NCBI GenBank assembly: GCA_964371655.1
Contig: CAYJOD010000050.1
Coordinates: 1 to 43,671, forward strand
DNA from: CAZGSN01 sp964371655
Lineage (GTDB): Bacteria; Desulfobacterota; Binatia; HRBIN30
Direction of reading: 5' to 3'
Length of the DNA: 43,671 nt
How positions within the stretch are numbered: the first letter of the stretch is position 1; every line of letters begins with the position of its first letter. The translations under genes were made by a program, and so were the position numbers. A model generated the notes under the pieces. The model did no database searches and was not told the origin of the DNA. It saw only the letters and a list, made by a program, of their open reading frames with translations. Of the stretch, positions 7,699 through 15,145 are shown piece after piece.

Positions 7699-8472
7699 TT
7701 ATCTCCAGCGAATCGACTCGACCGAGCGATGGGTCAGATAGAGCGCCAGCGCAATCACGCTGCCGAAGTAGACGAGGTCCTTGGTTTCGATGACACCGCG
7801 TACCATTTCGGAGAAGTGCTCGGTGAGCGATATGTACTTGAGCACCGCCGCCATCGTGGCTCCCGCCGTTTCCGCCGGCCACGAGATGACGTAAAGCAGA
7901 AGCAGCGAAACCAGGCAGGTAACCGCGGCGATGATCTGATTCTCGGTGAGCGACGACGTCAGCAGACCGATGGTCACGAACGCGACCGAAAGCAGGAACA
8001 GTCCGAGGAAGCCGGAGGCAATCACGCCCAGCTCCGGGTTTCCGAAAGCCAGGAGCATGAGGGGGTAGACGCCGGTCAGGCCCAACATCACGATGAGGAA
8101 GCCGACGGCGCCGAGGAACTTGCCGGCAACGATTTCCCCTACCGACAGCGGCGACGTCATCAACAGCTCGTAGGTTCCGGCGCGCTTCTCTTCGGCGAAG
8201 CTGCGCATCGTGATCACCGGCACCAGAATCACCAGAACCACGGATAGGTTGTGAAGCAGGGGGGAGATGACGAAGTCGTTGAGATTGAGGCGCATCTGCG
8301 CTTCCGGATTGCGCATGGCGCTGTACATCGAGATCAGCAGATTGAAGCGTGAGAGCAGATTGAAGAAGAACCAGCCACCGAGCAGGAGAAATCCCGTCAG
8401 CACGACGTAAGCGATGGGCGAAACGAAGTAACTGCGGAGCTCTTTGCCCGCGATCGTCAGCGCGTTCTTCAT
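7699..8472 (-). CDS. ABC transporter permease, GldF/ABC-2 type
   Basis: A 257-residue integral membrane protein with about six hydrophobic segments and the ABC-2 permease pattern. A cytoplasmic N-terminal helix (MKNALTIAGKELRSYF) leads into the first membrane span. A conserved motif in the middle, RSFAEEKRAGTYELLMTSPLS, is the coupling helix typical of this family. It is the channel subunit of the exporter. Its ATG overlaps the stop of the ATPase gene by four bases (ATGA), a translational coupling that fits a one-to-one complex. The substrate is unknown. The start is unambiguous because of the overlap. Confidence 0.88.
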   Translation of the reverse strand: MKNALTIAGKELRSYFVSPIAYVVLTGFLLLGGWFFFNLLSRFNLLISMYSAMRNPEAQMRLNLNDFVISPLLHNLSVVLVILVPVITMRSFAEEKRAGTYELLMTSPLSVGEIVAGKFLGAVGFLIVMLGLTGVYPLMLLAFGNPELGVIASGFLGLFLLSVAFVTIGLLTSSLTENQIIAAVTCLVSLLLLYVISWPAETAGATMAAVLKYISLTEHFSEMVRGVIETKDLVYFGSVIALALYLTHRSVESIRWR

Positions 8473-9215
8473 GCGGCCGCCTCCTCGGCGGCAACCCGCG
8501 CCTCTTCCTCATCCTTGATGATGTAGTTCAAGAAGACTTGCTCCAGCGTCTTGTCCGCGGTCAGATTCGCGATGGTGTCTTCCACCGCGATGCGGCCGCG
8601 ATTGATGATGACCACCTTTTCGCAGAGCTGCTGCACTTCGGGCAGAATGTGTGTCGACAAGATCACCGTACGGTCGACGGCGAGCTCTTTGATCAAGGTG
8701 CGGATGTCGATGATTTGGCGCGGATCGAGGCCGATGGTGGGCTCGTCGAGAACCACCACGCTGGGGTTGTGGACCAACGACTGCGCCAAGCCGACACGTT
8801 GGCGAAAGCCCTTCGACAGGTGTCCGATGACGCGGGTCGCGACCTCCACGAGGCCACAACTGTGCAGCACACGGTCGACGCAATCGCCAAGCTCTGCCTT
8901 GCCCACGCCGCGGATCTTGGCGGCGAAGCGCAAGTAACCGACCACGGTCATGTCGTGGTAGAGCGGTGGATTTTCGGGGAGGTAGCCGATGCGTTTGCGG
9001 GCTTCGAAGGAGTCGTCAAAGATGTCGTAGCCGGCGACTTTGACGGTGCCCGCGCTCGCCGGCATGAAGCCGGTGATGATGCGCATGGTGGTGGTCTTAC
9101 CCGCACCGTTCGGACCCAAGAAGCCGAGGATCTGCCCGGTTGCGGCCGTAAACGTCACGTTGCGCACGGCGACGAGGTCCCCGTAACGCTTGGTCAGATT
9201 GCGAACTTCGATCAT
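8469..9215 (-). CDS. ABC transporter ATP-binding protein, GldA/CcmA type
   Basis: The nucleotide-binding subunit (248 residues) of the exporter. Walker A is GPNGAGKT at about residues 34-41, the signature is LSKGFRQRVGLAQ near 133, and Walker B is VVVLDEP near 155. A D-loop (GLDPRQ) and switch His (STHI) follow. The C-terminal tail is acidic and Ala-rich. It starts the cluster ATPase, permease, GldG-like, DUF4340, and lies 57 bp after rimI. Whether it shares rimI's transcript is unclear, since the spacer shows no terminator. Regulation is not visible. The family is certain; the transported substrate is not. Confidence 0.92.
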   Translation of the reverse strand: MIEVRNLTKRYGDLVAVRNVTFTAATGQILGFLGPNGAGKTTTMRIITGFMPASAGTVKVAGYDIFDDSFEARKRIGYLPENPPLYHDMTVVGYLRFAAKIRGVGKAELGDCVDRVLHSCGLVEVATRVIGHLSKGFRQRVGLAQSLVHNPSVVVLDEPTIGLDPRQIIDIRTLIKELAVDRTVILSTHILPEVQQLCEKVVIINRGRIAVEDTIANLTADKTLEQVFLNYIIKDEEEARVAAEEAAA

Positions 9216-9272
9216 CGACGCTTACGCTCTTCGCTCTGTGTAGCTCATTCTAGGATTTGGACGCGGCGCTGT

Positions 9273-9800
9273 TTAATCAGCAGGATTTTGCTTGTCAACG
9301 TCCGCGTCGGTACAATCTAGGTTCCCCGCACTCCAAGTCATGACGACGGCGTGATGGTCACGGCCGTAGTAGTGCCGACGCAGACCGGCGGGAAAAAATT
9401 CACAACCGCGATACAAAAAAATTGCGGCCTCGTTGTCGTCGCGCACTTCGAGGTGAATCTTCGCGACGCCGTTCTTCTTGGCATCGTCGATGACCAGCGC
9501 CACAAGGGTACGGCCCAGGCCGCACCTGCGAGCGGCGCGCCCTACCGCCAGGTTGAGAATCTCGATCTCGTCGCCGAGTCGGCGCCAGCAAACGTAACCG
9601 ACGATGGCGTCGTTCGCCTGGGTGTCGCGTACGACGATCGAGGTGGCAAACGGAATCTGTAGCTCGCGCTGAAACATCCCGCGCGTCCACGCGTCCTCGG
9701 GGAAGGATTCGCGCTCGACGGCGAGCACCGCATCGAGGTCGGCCTCGCGCATGGGGTCGAACAGGTACCGCGATGGGGCAGGTTGGGACAGGTCAGTCAA
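9273..9800 (-). CDS. rimI: ribosomal-protein-alanine N-acetyltransferase (RimI-like GNAT)
   Basis: A 175-residue GNAT acetyltransferase resembling RimI, which acetylates the N-terminal Ala of ribosomal protein S18. The sequence shows the N-terminal strand and helix MREADLDAVLAVERESFPEDAWT. The acetyl-CoA pyrophosphate loop has the usual R/Q-x-x-G-x-G/A shape in RRCGLGRTLVALV. The EVRDDNEAAIFLYRGCEF motif typical of RimI is followed by RRHYYGRDHHAVVM, which carries the catalytic-region Tyr. I kept a TTG start at 9800 because the strand before MREAD belongs to the fold and a GAGG motif lies about 11 bases upstream. The ATG at 9749 is the alternative. No tsaB or tsaD gene, common partners, is adjacent. 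Substrate assignment is by similarity only. Confidence 0.82.
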   Translation of the reverse strand: MTDLSQPAPSRYLFDPMREADLDAVLAVERESFPEDAWTRGMFQRELQIPFATSIVVRDTQANDAIVGYVCWRRLGDEIEILNLAVGRAARRCGLGRTLVALVIDDAKKNGVAKIHLEVRDDNEAAIFLYRGCEFFPAGLRRHYYGRDHHAVVMTWSAGNLDCTDADVDKQNPAD

Positions 9801-9816
9801 AGCGGCCGGACCTCAC

Positions 9817-9891
9817 GTAGGGGCAGGCCCCCGTGCCTGCCCTCTTCAGATTGGTAGCCAGACGTGGGCAACCACGGGGGGTTGCCTCTAC
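9817..9891. repeat. compound GTAGGG-type palindrome
   Basis: Two GC-rich hairpins lie side by side: GGGCAGGC with GCCTGCCC, then GGGCAACC with GGTTGCC. The outer ends GTAGGGGCA and TGCCTCTAC are near-complements. Similar elements are at 39379, 40755 and 42710. The element lies between fabH and rimI, where it could act as an mRNA hairpin or attenuator of readthrough. Confidence 0.7.
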
Positions 9892-9924
9892 AGGAATCGA
9901 CGGACGCCTTTGCCGTGTCCCACC

Positions 9925-10926
9925 CTACCAGCGGATGAGAGCGGAGGCCCAAGTGAAGCCGGCGCCGAAGGCGCCCAGGCAGAGCAGGTCGCCGTCGTGT
10001 AGCTTGCCCGCCTCGATGGCTTCGTACAGCGCAATCGGGATCGACGCCGCGGTGGTGTTGCCGTAGCGCTGGATGTTGTTGAAGACGCGCTCTTCCGGGA
10101 GCTCCAGGCTCGACGCCACCGCTTGGCTGATGCGCAGGTTGGCCTGGTGCGGAATGAACAGGGAGATGTCACTCGGTTGTAAGCCGTTGGCGTCGAGCGC
10201 CTCGCGGATCACGGCCGGGAAACGTGTCACGGCGTGACGGAACACGTAGCTGCCCTGCATCTTCGGAAACATGCGCGCGTCGTCGCCGCTGATCATGTCC
10301 TCGGTGAGCCACGGGCGTTCGCGATTGGCGGGGCATTCCAGCCAAAGCTTCTCGGCGAACTCGCCATCGGCATGCAGATGCGTCGACAGAATCCCACGCT
10401 CGGGATCCGCGGACGGGCCGACGACGACGGCTCCGGCGCCATCGCCGAAAATCACCGCGACGTCGCGACCGCGCGTGGTGAGATCAATGCCGGTGGAGTG
10501 GACCTCCGCCCCGACCACCAGAACGTGCTCGTAGAGCCCGGTCTTCACGAACTTGTCGGCGATGGCGAGGCTGTAGAGAAACCCAGAGCATTGGTTGCGG
10601 ACGTCGAACGCGGGAACCTGATCGGCGTCCAGCAACTCCTGCAGCAAGCAGGCCGAGGCCGGCATGTGGATGTCGGGGCTCAGGGTCGCGAACACGATGC
10701 AATCAATGTCCTGAGCGGTCAGGTGGGCACGCTCGAGAGCCTCGCGTGCGGCGATGGCGCCCATGTCGGCGGCACCGGTACACCCTTCACTGTAGTGCCG
10801 CTCCTCGATGCCGGTGCGCTGGCGGATCCACTCGTCGCTGGTCTCCATCATCGCCGTCATGTCTTGGTTGGTGACCACCTTCGCGGGCACGTAGTGGCCG
10901 ACACCAAGGATCTTTGCCTTACGCAT
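9925..10926 (-). CDS. fabH: 3-oxoacyl-ACP synthase III (canonical FabH)
   Basis: A 333-residue thiolase-fold condensing enzyme that joins an acyl-CoA primer to malonyl-ACP to start a fatty-acid or related chain. The full catalytic triad is present: Cys113 in NQCSGFLYS, His260 in IPHQANLRI and Asn290 in GNTTAAS. The N-terminal signature SDEWIRQRTGIEER is complete. The ATG at 10926 is chosen because AGGAGAG lies five bases upstream; the open frame upstream of it looks non-coding. It is the last gene of a three-gene operon, eight bases after a second FabH homologue with a damaged triad. That arrangement resembles paired KAS III heterodimers more than a housekeeping fabH, which normally sits with fabD, fabG and acpP. 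Primer specificity cannot be read from sequence. Confidence 0.9.
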   Translation of the reverse strand: MRKAKILGVGHYVPAKVVTNQDMTAMMETSDEWIRQRTGIEERHYSEGCTGAADMGAIAAREALERAHLTAQDIDCIVFATLSPDIHMPASACLLQELLDADQVPAFDVRNQCSGFLYSLAIADKFVKTGLYEHVLVVGAEVHSTGIDLTTRGRDVAVIFGDGAGAVVVGPSADPERGILSTHLHADGEFAEKLWLECPANRERPWLTEDMISGDDARMFPKMQGSYVFRHAVTRFPAVIREALDANGLQPSDISLFIPHQANLRISQAVASSLELPEERVFNNIQRYGNTTAASIPIALYEAIEAGKLHDGDLLCLGAFGAGFTWASALIRW

Positions 10927-10934
10927 GCTCTCTC

Positions 10935-11870
10935 CTACAGCCTGAGCACAGCTGCACCCCAGGTGAAGCCGGCCCCGGCGGCAACGAGGCACACCGTGGC
11001 ACCGGAGTCGATCTTGCCCGCCTTGAGGTCTTCGCTCAGGGCGACGGGAAGCGCAGCCGCAGTGAGATGTCCATGACGTGCGGCCGGATTGGTCAGCTTC
11101 GACTCGACAACGCCGAGCTTACGAGCGGCGGCCTCGGCCACGTCGGGGAACACGTTGGCAATGCACCAGTGATCGACTTGGTCGCGACGCAATCCGGCGG
11201 CGGTCAGTGCTTCGTCGGCGACGGCGGGTATCGCTTGCGTTCCGAAGCTCCGCACCGCCTCGGCATCAATGGCCAAGAGATGTTGCCGGGCGCGGAAATT
11301 CTCCACGGTCATGCGCACCGGATGCTGGCGGCTGGCCGGATACTCGCACCAGAACTGTCGATGGCGGCGCCCGTCGCTGTGCAGCGCCGTGCCGAGAATC
11401 TGACTGCTGCCGGTGCCGGGTCCGAACAGCGCGGCGCCGGCGCCATCGCCATACAGGCGCGCGACGTCGATACCGAGGTCGGAGTAGTCGAGCCCGGACG
11501 AATGGATTTCGGCGCCGACGACGAGGACATTCTCGTAGACTCCGGCTTGCACGAAGCGGTCGGCAACAACGAGGCCGTAAAGAAAGCCCGCACACTGGGC
11601 GCGGACATCGAGCGCCCCGACGGTCTGGCAGCCCATTTCGTGCTGGAAGTAACAACCGCTGCCGGGGAAGGTGACGTTCGGAGTCATCGTCGCGAAGACG
11701 ATGAAGTCGACGGCGTCGGCCTGGAGACCGGCTTGCTGCAACGCCGCTTGGGCCGCAGGCACGGCCAGTTGCGACGACCCGCCGGGAGCCACCGCCATCG
11801 GCCGTCGCACTCCGGCGCGCTCCACGATCGGCGGTAGGTGGTGGCCGAGCCCTTTTAGGGCTGTGCTCAT
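10935..11870 (-). CDS. FabH-like protein with Cys retained but His and Asn of the triad lost
   Basis: A 311-residue KAS III homologue. It aligns without gaps to the downstream FabH over the C-terminal half. Cys93 (AQCAGFLYG) is kept. The residue at the catalytic His is Ala238 (in WCIANVFPD, replacing IPHQANLR) and the residue at the catalytic Asn is His268 (in HGHLTAAAL, replacing YGNTTAAS). The N-terminal segment that contains SDEW-RTG in FabH is about 20 residues shorter, so the substrate entrance is altered. It begins four bases after the ferredoxin-fusion gene and ends eight bases before fabH, so the three are co-transcribed. It may be an acyl-transfer or scaffold subunit pairing with FabH, as PqsB and PqsC do. 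That comparison is inference. Confidence 0.85.
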   Translation of the reverse strand: MSTALKGLGHHLPPIVERAGVRRPMAVAPGGSSQLAVPAAQAALQQAGLQADAVDFIVFATMTPNVTFPGSGCYFQHEMGCQTVGALDVRAQCAGFLYGLVVADRFVQAGVYENVLVVGAEIHSSGLDYSDLGIDVARLYGDGAGAALFGPGTGSSQILGTALHSDGRRHRQFWCEYPASRQHPVRMTVENFRARQHLLAIDAEAVRSFGTQAIPAVADEALTAAGLRRDQVDHWCIANVFPDVAEAAARKLGVVESKLTNPAARHGHLTAAALPVALSEDLKAGKIDSGATVCLVAAGAGFTWGAAVLRL

Positions 11871-11874
11871 GGCA

Positions 11875-13365
11875 TCAGCGTTTCAGCAGCACGACTTCCA
11901 AGACCTTGGCGCGGAAGCGGTGTTTGAAGGTCGAGACCGTGTTCGGGATCTCGATGTTGGTGGTGAAGTCGGGCGGAAATGCGGGAGAGACTGCGGCGAG
12001 TCGGCGTAGGGTGGGGTCGGTCACGCTACCCTTGACCACGAGAAATCCGCCCTTCAGCGACACGTCGTAATCGTAGTCGGGCATGACGTCGCCGATTCGA
12101 AACTCCTCCTTCTGCGCTGACTTGGGTACGAAGCGCGGGAACTCGAGGCGCAGGTAGTAGCCGTTGGCTTTCTCCTCGAGCTTGTACACCTCACCGTAAC
12201 GGCGCTCGCGCTCGAGCTTCTCTTCGAAGTTACCGCCGTGAAAACCATCGACGGCGACGGTCCCGATCTCGTCGCCGCGACCGAGTCGCCGCAGGAAGAA
12301 AGCGCCCAGCGCCGCCAGGGGCGGGCCGTAGAGGGCCATGCGGTATTTCCTCTGCTCCTCGGGCATGGTGGTCTTGAAGCCTTCGCGCATACGCCACATG
12401 GCTTCGCCGATCGCGATCGCCATCCCCAGCGCGACCATTCCGCCCAATCCCTTGCTGAACAATGAGGGCCCGCCGGTTGCCCACGCGGCGGCGACGACGA
12501 GCGCGGGATAGAGGATCATGTTGTGAAAGATGTTGATGCCGGTCGAGCCTGCGGCGGTGAAGATGCGGCCATCGCCAATCGCTGCTTCGATGGTCTTCTT
12601 CTGCGTATGCGGCAGGGCGCCGAGGATGGGTTGGCCGACGATCGCGAGGGTCTTCAGAATCGCCGACGTACCGGATCGACGTCCCGCGAGCTGCGCGTAG
12701 GCCTGTTCGAATGAGATTGGCAACTCTCCCGCGAACACCTTTTCCTTGCGCGCCGGCGCCGCCGCCAGTTGGGCGGCAGGGGAAACGACTTTGGGCGCCG
12801 CCAGCGCCCTCTCGACTTTGGCGGGCGCGGGTTCAGCCTTGGCAGCAGCCGGGGCCGGAGCAGGCTTGGGCACCGGTGCCGCCGGCGCGGGCTTCGCGGC
12901 CGCGGCCGGCGCTGTCGCCGCTGCCGGCGCTGCCGCTGGTGGTGCTGCCGCCGCCTTGGCCGCAACCGCGGCTGGTACCGGCATAGCCGGTGGTGCCTCG
13001 GCTGCCTCGGCGGCTACGGCAACGCCGCCACCTTCGTTCTTGAAGCGCGACGGAAAGTCGACGGGAAATTCCTGTCCCGGGTGCAGGGTCTTCGCCCGTG
13101 CCAGCAAGACGTCTTCGGTTTCGGGGATCTGCGGATCCGGAACGCAACAATCGACGGGACAGACCGCGGCGCAGGCTTCGTGATCGAAGAAGCCGACACA
13201 CTCGGTGCATTTCTCCGGGACGATGTAGAAGATGTCTTGCGCGAGCGCCGGGTGCATCACGCCGTTGAGCTCCCATTCCACCCCGCCTTGATAGATGGCA
13301 GTGTTCGGACACTCAGCCTCGCAGGCCCCGCAATTGATGCACTCAGACGTAATGACCGTCGCCAT
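11875..13365 (-). CDS. fusion protein: 2[4Fe-4S] ferredoxin, Ala/Pro linker, membrane segments, Hsp20-like domain
   Basis: A 496-residue protein with four parts. Residues 1-80 are a YfhL-type 2[4Fe-4S] ferredoxin: cluster I is Cys9, 12, 15 and 19; cluster II is Cys53, 56 and 65, with further Cys at 69 and 73 in CPVDCC. About 113-235 is a low-complexity Ala/Pro/Lys linker. About 276-360 has three hydrophobic segments (roughly 279-297, 305-325 and 342-359). Residues 379-496 resemble an alpha-crystallin/Hsp20 domain, with LRLEFPRFVP, a MPDYDYDV strand, LVVKGSV and a final LEVVLLKR. The ATG at 13365 has AGGAGAAG eight bases upstream. The gene leads an operon with two FabH homologues, four bases ahead of the first. 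I infer a membrane-tethered electron carrier; its partner enzyme is unknown. Confidence 0.85.
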   Translation of the reverse strand: MATVITSECINCGACEAECPNTAIYQGGVEWELNGVMHPALAQDIFYIVPEKCTECVGFFDHEACAAVCPVDCCVPDPQIPETEDVLLARAKTLHPGQEFPVDFPSRFKNEGGGVAVAAEAAEAPPAMPVPAAVAAKAAAAPPAAAPAAATAPAAAAKPAPAAPVPKPAPAPAAAKAEPAPAKVERALAAPKVVSPAAQLAAAPARKEKVFAGELPISFEQAYAQLAGRRSGTSAILKTLAIVGQPILGALPHTQKKTIEAAIGDGRIFTAAGSTGINIFHNMILYPALVVAAAWATGGPSLFSKGLGGMVALGMAIAIGEAMWRMREGFKTTMPEEQRKYRMALYGPPLAALGAFFLRRLGRGDEIGTVAVDGFHGGNFEEKLERERRYGEVYKLEEKANGYYLRLEFPRFVPKSAQKEEFRIGDVMPDYDYDVSLKGGFLVVKGSVTDPTLRRLAAVSPAFPPDFTTNIEIPNTVSTFKHRFRAKVLEVVLLKR

Positions 13366-13536
13366 TGCTTCACTTCTCCTGTCGACAGCGATTTGCCGCG
13401 GCGTTGTAACTGCTACGTCTGGTCGTTTCAACGCGGGTTCGGCGGCTTCGAATCGACGCGCGCGGCGAACCGAGACACCGCTCCTTCCGATCGGGCTGCT
13501 CTTGAATCGGCGTACGCATGCACGTACGTAGACGCC

Positions 13537-13797
13537 ATGGCCATCGAGATGAATGGAATCGTAATGCTGCCGGGCTACGCGCCGTATCCACGCTATGGGC
13601 GCGCCGGCAAACGCGTCGACGACACGCATGTGCAGGTCACCAACGTTCAATGCGGCGACCCACGCTGCGCCTCCGAACACGCCCACGCCGATGTCGTCTG
13701 GAACGCGGCGACGCTCGAAGCCGCCAATGCCTACCAGCCACGCGCCAGCTGGGAGCTGGGACGCAAGAGCTCGGCGAACGCGCCGAGCGACCTCTAA
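13537..13797 (+). CDS. small hypothetical protein (86 aa)
   Basis: A possible 86-residue gene, divergent from the ferredoxin fusion. Support is compositional: nearly every codon ends in G or C, as in the true genes here, and the frame closes with TAA just before the heptamer array at 13799. It has a hydrophobic, aromatic N terminus (MLPGYAPYPRYGR), a CGDPRC pair of cysteines and a VVWNAATLEAANAYQ helix. No domain is recognised and no clear ribosome binding site precedes the ATG, so it could be a chance frame. The open frame extends upstream opposite the ferredoxin gene, but that part has no coding character. Confidence 0.45.
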   Translation: MAIEMNGIVMLPGYAPYPRYGRAGKRVDDTHVQVTNVQCGDPRCASEHAHADVVWNAATLEAANAYQPRASWELGRKSSANAPSDL

Positions 13798-13798
13798 C

Positions 13799-13833
13799 GG
13801 TATCTGGTATCTGGTTCCTGGTATCTGGTTCCT
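13799..13833. repeat. 7-bp tandem array (GGTATCT/GGTTCCT)
   Basis: Five contiguous heptamers: GGTATCT, GGTATCT, GGTTCCT, GGTATCT, GGTTCCT. It begins directly after the TAA at 13795-13797. Confidence 0.85.
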
Positions 13834-13882
13834 GAGCTTGCGGGCCTGCACCCGTAGCCGCCGCGAACGCCTTGCTCCACGC

Positions 13883-14004
13883 TCTGGCGAGGTTGTCTCA
13901 GAACCAGCGCGTTGGATATCCCACGAATCACCGCTCCCTCACGGTCGCGGCTCTGCGCTGGCCTGTGCCCGTGTGGAGGGAGTTTTGAGACAACTTCTGG
14001 CGAG
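13883..14004. mobile_element. MITE-like element with terminal inverted repeats and target duplication
   Basis: The ends read GGTTGTCTCAGAAC (13891-13904) and, in reverse complement, AGTTGTCTCAAAAC (13982-13995), 12 of 14 identical. Both sides are flanked by TCTGGCGAG (13883-13891 and 13996-14004), a direct repeat of 8-9 bp expected of a transposase-made target duplication. The interior (about 105 bp in all) has no coding capacity. It contains an arm at 13929-13949 that also occurs, as both arms of a palindrome, at 33119-33202. The insertion ends six bases short of the DUF2332 stop codon. Confidence 0.72.
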
Positions 14005-14009
14005 CGCGG

Positions 14010-15062
14010 CTACGATGAACCATCCCTCCACCAAACTTCGCGGCCATGCGGATGGCTGGTAGCGAGGACGATCTCTTCGCCTCCGGGCCAGAGGCGTACG
14101 GCGAGGTCGGCCATGTCGCCTCCGCGCACCTCGAGCTGAAGCCACGCCAGCGGCGACGCCTGACTTGCCTGTGCACCGTGTGCTTCGATGGTCTGCGTCA
14201 CGGCCTCCCGCTCGCTCTCAGGCAGGTACCACCACATGATGGAGTGAAAGACGACGGTGGTGATGCCTGTCGGCGCCGAGCCAAGCTGATCGCGCAACCA
14301 CACCGCGGCACGCTGTTCGACGAGCCGTGGCCGATCTGCGCGTGCGAGCGCGATGGCCGCACGTAGCTGTGCCAGTCTCTCGACCTGGTCGGGCCACACA
14401 AAGGACTCCAGTGTCCGCACCTGTTCGGGGTCGCGAATGTCTATCGGGCTGAGATCACATCCGAAGCGGCCGTCAATTCGCGCCGGCGTCGCCAGCGCCC
14501 TGGGTGCCCCGTGCCACTCGGATCGAATCAGTACGGGGGAATCGGGCTCGCCCCAGCGCTGCGATCCGGCTTCGTAGCGAAAGCGATCCCACAGCAGGTT
14601 GAGGCCGGCACTGCTGCCGATCTCCAACAGCCGCAACGGCAACCCGGTGTGTGCGGCGATGTGCAAGAAGCCACCGAGCAGCGCCGCCGAGCGGGTCACC
14701 TCATTGGTTTGGAGCTGGCGATCGAGCCGCGAGCGAATGAAGGCACGATGGGTACGCACCACGTCGAGAAAGGCATCCCACGTCTGCGGCCATCGTGGCT
14801 CGCCGCCGCTCGACGGGTAATAGCGCGCCAGTCGGGGCGCTGCTCCATCGAGAACCAGGCGGTGCACCGCGCCCAGCAGGCGCAAGGGCAGGGCGGCCGC
14901 GACGGCGTGGCCCTGCCATCCGTCCACCACCTCGGCGATCAGGCCGCCGTGGCGCAGATCCGTGGTCGCATGTTCGAGCAAGCGCCCGTACAGTGGCGAG
15001 CCGAGTTGCGGGCTCATCAGAGCTTGCAGTTGAAAGGACTCGACGACACCATCGGCGACCAT
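14010..15062 (-). CDS. DUF2332 domain-containing protein
   Basis: A 350-residue protein of the DUF2332 family, of unknown function. Motifs support a Rossmann-like, possibly methyltransferase-related fold. They are LRLLEIGSSAGLNLLWDRFRYE (a G-S-S-A-G-L-N loop resembling a cofactor-binding loop) at about residues 160-180, GCDLSPIDIRDPEQ (the second acidic strand) and VVFHSIMWWYLP. The ATG at 15062 is chosen because the upstream open frame is Arg-rich and unlike the family. It is transcribed alone. The 3' end was approached by a small transposon-like insertion whose target duplication stops six bases before the stop codon. I have no evidence for a substrate. Confidence 0.85.
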   Translation of the reverse strand: MVADGVVESFQLQALMSPQLGSPLYGRLLEHATTDLRHGGLIAEVVDGWQGHAVAAALPLRLLGAVHRLVLDGAAPRLARYYPSSGGEPRWPQTWDAFLDVVRTHRAFIRSRLDRQLQTNEVTRSAALLGGFLHIAAHTGLPLRLLEIGSSAGLNLLWDRFRYEAGSQRWGEPDSPVLIRSEWHGAPRALATPARIDGRFGCDLSPIDIRDPEQVRTLESFVWPDQVERLAQLRAAIALARADRPRLVEQRAAVWLRDQLGSAPTGITTVVFHSIMWWYLPESEREAVTQTIEAHGAQASQASPLAWLQLEVRGGDMADLAVRLWPGGEEIVLATSHPHGREVWWRDGSS

Positions 15063-15145
15063 GCGCCTACCGTACCGCAGCCGCCGTGATTCGAACAATC
15101 CGATCCGACGATCGTGTAAGGATGCGGGGCAACCGGCGCGCCGGT

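Noticed and set aside
12769..13536. Plus-strand frame opposite the ferredoxin fusion running into 13537
   Set aside because: The upstream part is an antisense shadow of the Ala/Pro linker and ferredoxin; only the segment from 13537 has independent coding character.
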